Shown here piece by piece: positions 60,333 to 64,000 of a DNA stretch of 64,000 bases; position 1 is the stretch's first letter; the number at the start of each line of letters is the position of its first letter. The notes under the pieces were generated by a model that did not search any database, was not told the DNA's origin, and worked only from the letters and a program-made list of their open reading frames with translations. The stretch is from a bacterium (GTDB lineage: Bacteria > Desulfobacterota > JAPLJL01). The position numbers and the translations under genes were made by a program. The stretch is taken from positions 42,793 to 106,792 of the forward strand of contig JAQTNV010000005.1 of NCBI GenBank assembly GCA_028713675.1. Reading direction: 5' to 3'.

Positions 60333-60352
60333 TCGACGTCCCTCCTTATCTT

Positions 60353-61510
60353 TTAAAAGCTGAATTGAGCGCTAAAAATAAATAGATGCGTGACTTCATC
60401 CATTTTGTATCCGCTCAGGATCTGCTCCAGGGTCTGATCCTCGGCGGCGAAAAGGTTTCCTCTTACGTAGTGATAAGAAGATTTCAGGACGAAATTCGGG
60501 CTGAACCAGTAATTCAGCCCGAAGGCGCCTTCATGATGATCCTCCGGCATGGCAATGGTGAAGGGCATATCCCCTTCCGGCATCGTCATTTTCTGGACGT
60601 CATAAATGCCGGCGACCTGCCAGTGCTTCCAGAATTTGACCGCCGCTTCCAGGTAATATCCGTAAGTCTTGATCTCCCGGCCTCCCTTCAGCTTGACGGA
60701 GCCGGAATACTCGGACCTGACTGAGAAGCGATCGGTGAGATACTCGGCACTGAGGAGGTAGGTCAGATACCAGCCTTCCCCCGCAATAAAAGGTTTTGCC
60801 AGCTCCGATACATTCAAGATCCTGGTGTCTCCAATATGCTCGGCGAAACCGATATTGAGACCATCTAACGGGGTATAAACGATTAATCTGAGGCCGCTTG
60901 AATCCCGGATCACCGGCTGCATCGGGTCGGGCATGACCGATTTAAAACTGGACATAACGGTTTCCTTGAAAAAAATCTCCCCGCCGTAGAGGTCGTATTG
61001 CAGGCCCCAGTTCGGATGCGGATAAAGCCGTCCGGTCAGTCCCAAGCCATAGTAAGATTCGGTCACCTGACCGGGGGTGGCATAAAGACTGGTAGGCAGT
61101 GTATAAAAAGGTCGGAGCGTCCCGACGTCATAAATCTCCGAGTAAAGCCCGAAAGGGCACTTGACCTTGCCGATCCGGAGTTTCAGCCAGTCAAAAAATG
61201 TCCAATCGGCGAAAACATATTCAATATCAGTTTCCATTCCCTCGTCGGAGGTTTTCCAGATGGTCTGGGCATTAACGGATAACCTTTCTTCGGGAGAGCC
61301 GGAGATGTTGAGGGCGAAGTAACTGTTGGTGTAGGATCCGTCCTCATTTCCAACCAAGTAATTGTTTTTCCCGCCGGTAATTCCAAAAGCCCATCCCCCG
61401 GATCCATGAATCTGGAAGTCTCCGCCCCAAACCCGCGTGGGGAAAAATGCAAAAACCGCCCCGGCCAGTACTAGCAAACATTGAAAGGAAATCTTGCTCT
61501 GGTCTTTCAT
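60353..61510 (-). CDS. Outer-membrane porin-like beta-barrel, copy A (divergent)
   Basis: A 385-residue barrel protein, the most divergent of the three porins: signal peptide to about residue 28 (CLLVLAGAVFAFFPTRVWG), HGSGGWAFGITGGKNNY, RIGKVKCPFGLYSEIYDVGT, and the C-terminal HLFIFSAQFSF. No binding protein follows it; only 20 bases separate it from porin B. It is the first of the inserted transport genes after cheW. The ribosome site is weak. Confidence 0.85.
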   Translation of the reverse strand: MKDQSKISFQCLLVLAGAVFAFFPTRVWGGDFQIHGSGGWAFGITGGKNNYLVGNEDGSYTNSYFALNISGSPEERLSVNAQTIWKTSDEGMETDIEYVFADWTFFDWLKLRIGKVKCPFGLYSEIYDVGTLRPFYTLPTSLYATPGQVTESYYGLGLTGRLYPHPNWGLQYDLYGGEIFFKETVMSSFKSVMPDPMQPVIRDSSGLRLIVYTPLDGLNIGFAEHIGDTRILNVSELAKPFIAGEGWYLTYLLSAEYLTDRFSVRSEYSGSVKLKGGREIKTYGYYLEAAVKFWKHWQVAGIYDVQKMTMPEGDMPFTIAMPEDHHEGAFGLNYWFSPNFVLKSSYHYVRGNLFAAEDQTLEQILSGYKMDEVTHLFIFSAQFSF

Positions 61511-61571
61511 CGGATTTTCTTTATTTCTCCCGCTTTTCTTTCCTTGATCGCAGGCCTTTAACCGATCCGCC

Positions 61572-62123
61572 TTAAACTTTTTTCAGCATCTTTTCCAGGA
61601 TTTCCTCGTAATTCAAAAGAATCACCAGTCTCGTCCCTTCCAACTTGGCTACCCCCCTGATGAATCCTTGGGCGATTCTCGCGTCGTCCAGTTTTTCTTC
61701 AATCTGACTTTCGGAGATCGAGAGCACCTGCGAAATCCGGTCCACCAGCAACCCGAAAAGCTTGGCGTCCCGTTCCACCACCACGATCCGGGTTTCCTTG
61801 GCGATCTGGGTTTTTCCCAGGTTCAGCCCACCCTTGAGTTCAATTACCGGGACGATTTTCCCCCTGAGGTTAATTACCCCTTTTATGAATTCAGGCGAAT
61901 TCGGCACCCGGGTTATCCGGCCCACGCGGTTGATTTCCCGGACCTCCGAGATGAGCAGCCCATACTCCTCCTGGCCCAGGAAAAATATTACATATTTCCT
62001 GACGGCATCAGGTTCCGACTGATCCTCCGCGGGAGATGATTTTTCCTCGATCGAAGCCTGGGGCGCGATAAAATCCTCGGCCAGTCCATAAGCAGGAAGA
62101 ATTATTTTCTTTTCCTTTTCCAT
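61572..62123 (-). CDS. cheW: CheW, coupling protein with N-terminal extension (second)
   Basis: A 183-residue CheW. After an extra 40-residue N-terminal tail (MEKEKKIILPAYGLAEDFIA onward), the core has KYVIFFLGQEEYGLLISEV, EFIKGVINLRGKIVPVIELK and LFGLLVDRISQVLSI. It keeps the standard NLRG loop, unlike 54531-55025. It lies close behind CheY and ahead of the porin genes, so it is likely the partner of the CheA encoded at the right edge. The ribosome site is AAAGGAAT. Confidence 0.94.
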   Translation of the reverse strand: MEKEKKIILPAYGLAEDFIAPQASIEEKSSPAEDQSEPDAVRKYVIFFLGQEEYGLLISEVREINRVGRITRVPNSPEFIKGVINLRGKIVPVIELKGGLNLGKTQIAKETRIVVVERDAKLFGLLVDRISQVLSISESQIEEKLDDARIAQGFIRGVAKLEGTRLVILLNYEEILEKMLKKV

Positions 62124-62180
62124 ATTCCTTTCGGTTAGCGGCGCTTTCTCCCGGATTTCATCATCGGTCGGATAGCTCGG

Positions 62181-62555
62181 CTATCCTCCGGAAACAACCT
62201 TATTGATCAGATCCCGGAGCTGATCGGGCTTCCAGGGTTTTTTAATGTAAGCCTTGGCCCCCGCTTCCATCCCTCTCTGGATGTCCTCATCCTTGCCTTC
62301 GGTGGTGGCGATAATGACCGGGACATTTCCGTAGCCGTTCCGGCGCATCGCCTCCAGAAAATCCAGTCCGTTCATCTTGGGCATGTTGATATCCAGAACG
62401 ATGAGGCCGACATTCTTTTCCAAAGCCAGCTGGTCCAGGGCCTCCAGTCCGTTCTGGGCAAAAATCAGCCGGCAGGCGGGATAAGTTCCCAGAACGGTTT
62501 GATACATCTTGGCCTGGAGATGGGAGTCTTCCACGATCAGGACTTTCTCAAGCAT
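62181..62555 (-). CDS. cheY: CheY-like single-domain response regulator
   Basis: A 124-residue receiver domain without output domain. The acidic cluster is LIVEDSHL, the phosphorylated aspartate is in IVLDINMPKMNG, the threonine is in IIATTEGK and the lysine is in AYIKKPWKPDQL. It would take its phosphate from CheA and carry the signal to a motor or other target. Its start overlaps the end of cheA by eight bases. No flagellar genes lie in the window, so the output could be motility or another function. Confidence 0.95.
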   Translation of the reverse strand: MLEKVLIVEDSHLQAKMYQTVLGTYPACRLIFAQNGLEALDQLALEKNVGLIVLDINMPKMNGLDFLEAMRRNGYGNVPVIIATTEGKDEDIQRGMEAGAKAYIKKPWKPDQLRDLINKVVSGG

Positions 62556-64000
62556 ATTTTTCCTCCGCGCGCTCTTTCCCTTTGATTTGACGGCCGCGGC
62601 TTTTTATTAAAGCGGGAATGTCCAGGATCAATACCACCCGGCCGTCACCCAGGATGGTGGCTCCGGAAACCCCGGTGGACTTGATCAGATAGTCATCCAG
62701 GGCCCGGATGACGATATCCTGCTGGCCCAGCAGTGCATCCACGACGATCCCCATCTGCCGGAACGCGCTCTGGACGATTACGACCCGGAGAATTTTCCCC
62801 GCGGCCGCGGGCGGCAACCCAAAATATTCGGAAAGCCGGACCAGGGGCAGAAGGTGGTCCCGGACCTTGAATACCTCCCGGTTATCGACCAGATGGATCT
62901 CCGGGGCCTTGACCCTGACGCTTTCGGCCACCGAAACCAGGGGAATGGCGTATGGCTCGCCTGAGATTTCCACCAGCAGGGCGGGAATGATGGCCAAGGT
63001 CAAAGGAAGCTTGAACTTGAACCTGGTGCCCTTCCCGGGTTCGCTTTCCACTTCCAAGGATCCGCTGATCCGGGCCAGGCTTTTCTGGATCACGCTCATC
63101 CCGATGCCGCGGCCGGAGATCTCGGTCACGGTCTCCGCGGTGGAAAATCCCGGGATTAAAATCAAATCCAGCAATTTCCACTGTTCCTGTTCTTCTTCCT
63201 GGATCAGCCCGACCCTGCGGGCCTTTTCCCGGATTTTGCCTTCGTCCATCCCCTTCCCGTCATCTTCAACCGTAATAATGATCTGGCTGGATTCCTGTTC
63301 CGCCCGGATGATAATCGTCCCCTGGGAGGGTTTTCCCCGGCTCTTTCTTTCGGCCGGAGATTCGATCCCGTGGTCCACCGCGTTCCGGATCAGGTGGAGC
63401 AGCGGCTCCCCGATTTCGTCGATTATGGTTTTATCCAGCTCGGTTTCCTGCCCTTCCAGCTTCAGGGTCACTTCTTTGCCCCGGTCGCGGGCCAGGTCGC
63501 TGACCAGGCGGGGAAAACGCATGAAGACGTGCCGGAGAGGAAGCATGCGGACCTGCATGATCGCCGCTTGGAGTTCCTTGGTAACCTTGCCGATTTGTTC
63601 GGTGGCGGCGGAAAGTTCCAGGCTCAATCCCTTTTCGCCGAGAACTTCCCGGATCCCATCGTCCACCCGCCCCAATCTGGTCTGGGAAATCACCAGTTCC
63701 CCCATCAGGTTCATCAGATGGTCCAAGCGCTGGAAGTCAACCTTGAGCAGGCCGGCTTTCTGGGCGAATGGGTTGACGAATTCACGGGGCACCGCCGATG
63801 CTCCGGCCGGCGCCGGCGAGGGCTCCCGGGATTTTTCAAAGGAAAATTTCTCCAGATATTCGATCTCTTCCTTAAAAGAGGGTTCATCCGGGTTTTCCGG
63901 AGAAAGCCCTTGAATGGTTTTCCGGAGAATCGTGAGGCTTCTTCGGGAACATTCCCCGAAAGAGTCGTTATATTCCACTGCCCCCGCCTGGAGGGCTTTG
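62548..64000 (-). CDS. cheA: CheA histidine kinase, N-terminus beyond the window edge
   Basis: The frame stays open to the right edge, so the start and most or all of the histidine-phosphotransfer domain lie outside. A GTG near 63978 is internal. The visible part has a linker, then the dimerisation domain (LLKVDFQRLDHLMNLMGELV). The kinase domain follows, with N-box LIRNAVDHGIES, G1 VEDDGKGMDEG and G2 SGRGIGMSVIQ. A CheW-like regulatory domain ends it (FKVRDHLLPLVRLSEYFG). In G2 the usual VGMDVV is IGMSVI. The phosphorylated histidine is not visible. It is the first visible gene of the operon. Confidence 0.94.
   Translation of the reverse strand, partial: KALQAGAVEYNDSFGECSRRSLTILRKTIQGLSPENPDEPSFKEEIEYLEKFSFEKSREPSPAPAGASAVPREFVNPFAQKAGLLKVDFQRLDHLMNLMGELVISQTRLGRVDDGIREVLGEKGLSLELSAATEQIGKVTKELQAAIMQVRMLPLRHVFMRFPRLVSDLARDRGKEVTLKLEGQETELDKTIIDEIGEPLLHLIRNAVDHGIESPAERKSRGKPSQGTIIIRAEQESSQIIITVEDDGKGMDEGKIREKARRVGLIQEEEQEQWKLLDLILIPGFSTAETVTEISGRGIGMSVIQKSLARISGSLEVESEPGKGTRFKFKLPLTLAIIPALLVEISGEPYAIPLVSVAESVRVKAPEIHLVDNREVFKVRDHLLPLVRLSEYFGLPPAAAGKILRVVIVQSAFRQMGIVVDALLGQQDIVIRALDDYLIKSTGVSGATILGDGRVVLILDIPALIKSRGRQIKGKERAEEKYA

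Overview
The window looks like a chromosomal stretch of an uncultured Gram-negative, probably anaerobic bacterium of Desulfobacterota (deltaproteobacterial) type. The reasons are outer-membrane barrels (a FadL-like channel and three porins), Fe-S old-yellow-enzyme reductases, CaiB-type CoA-transferases, DUF362, and a full chemosensory operon. Many families of short palindromic repeats are scattered between the genes. The assignment is inferred from gene content only; there is no rRNA or other taxonomic marker, and I saw no tRNA, CRISPR array or insertion sequence.

Layout. (1) 1-20784, minus strand: a run of acyl-CoA and flavin genes. Read in the direction of transcription it is a FadL-like channel, an OYE-type reductase, an amidohydrolase-like protein, a MaoC-like protein and a TetR regulator. 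A second block follows: small protein, CrtI-like, CrtI-like, small protein, two tandem double-CaiB CoA-transferases, an OYE-type reductase, an acyl-CoA ligase and a third OYE-type reductase cut by the left edge. The two blocks start from promoters that share the palindrome TTGACCRGTCAA, a likely site for the TetR. (2) 21069-33120, plus strand: a geranylgeranyl-reductase-like flavoprotein, a CrtI-GltD fusion, three more CrtI-like proteins, two tiny single-helix membrane proteins, an SDR and a DUF362 protein. Hairpin repeats sit in four of the leaders. Together (1) and (2) hold ten flavoproteins and appear to process a hydrophobic, probably polyunsaturated or isoprenoid-like, CoA-activated compound. 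The substrate cannot be read from the sequence.

(3) 33276-47207: a large lipoprotein with FN3, Ig-like and 14 RCC1 repeats, two paralogous exported proteins with acidic Ca-binding-like loops, a GIY-YIG nuclease bracketed by ~110-bp palindromic repeats, a small membrane protein, a second acyl-CoA synthetase, an exported alpha/beta hydrolase and an AttH/CrtC-like exported protein. (4) 47331-49010: a PAS/HD-GYP signalling protein.

(5) 49289-64000, minus strand: one chemosensory operon. In order of transcription it is CheA (cut by the right edge), CheY, CheW, porin, porin, small PstS-like binding protein, porin, binding protein, chemoreceptor, CheW, CheR, HEAT-repeat protein, CheR, CheB, ending at a strong terminator. 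Duplicated porin/binding-protein pairs embedded in the operon suggest that uptake of a solute and its sensing are expressed together.
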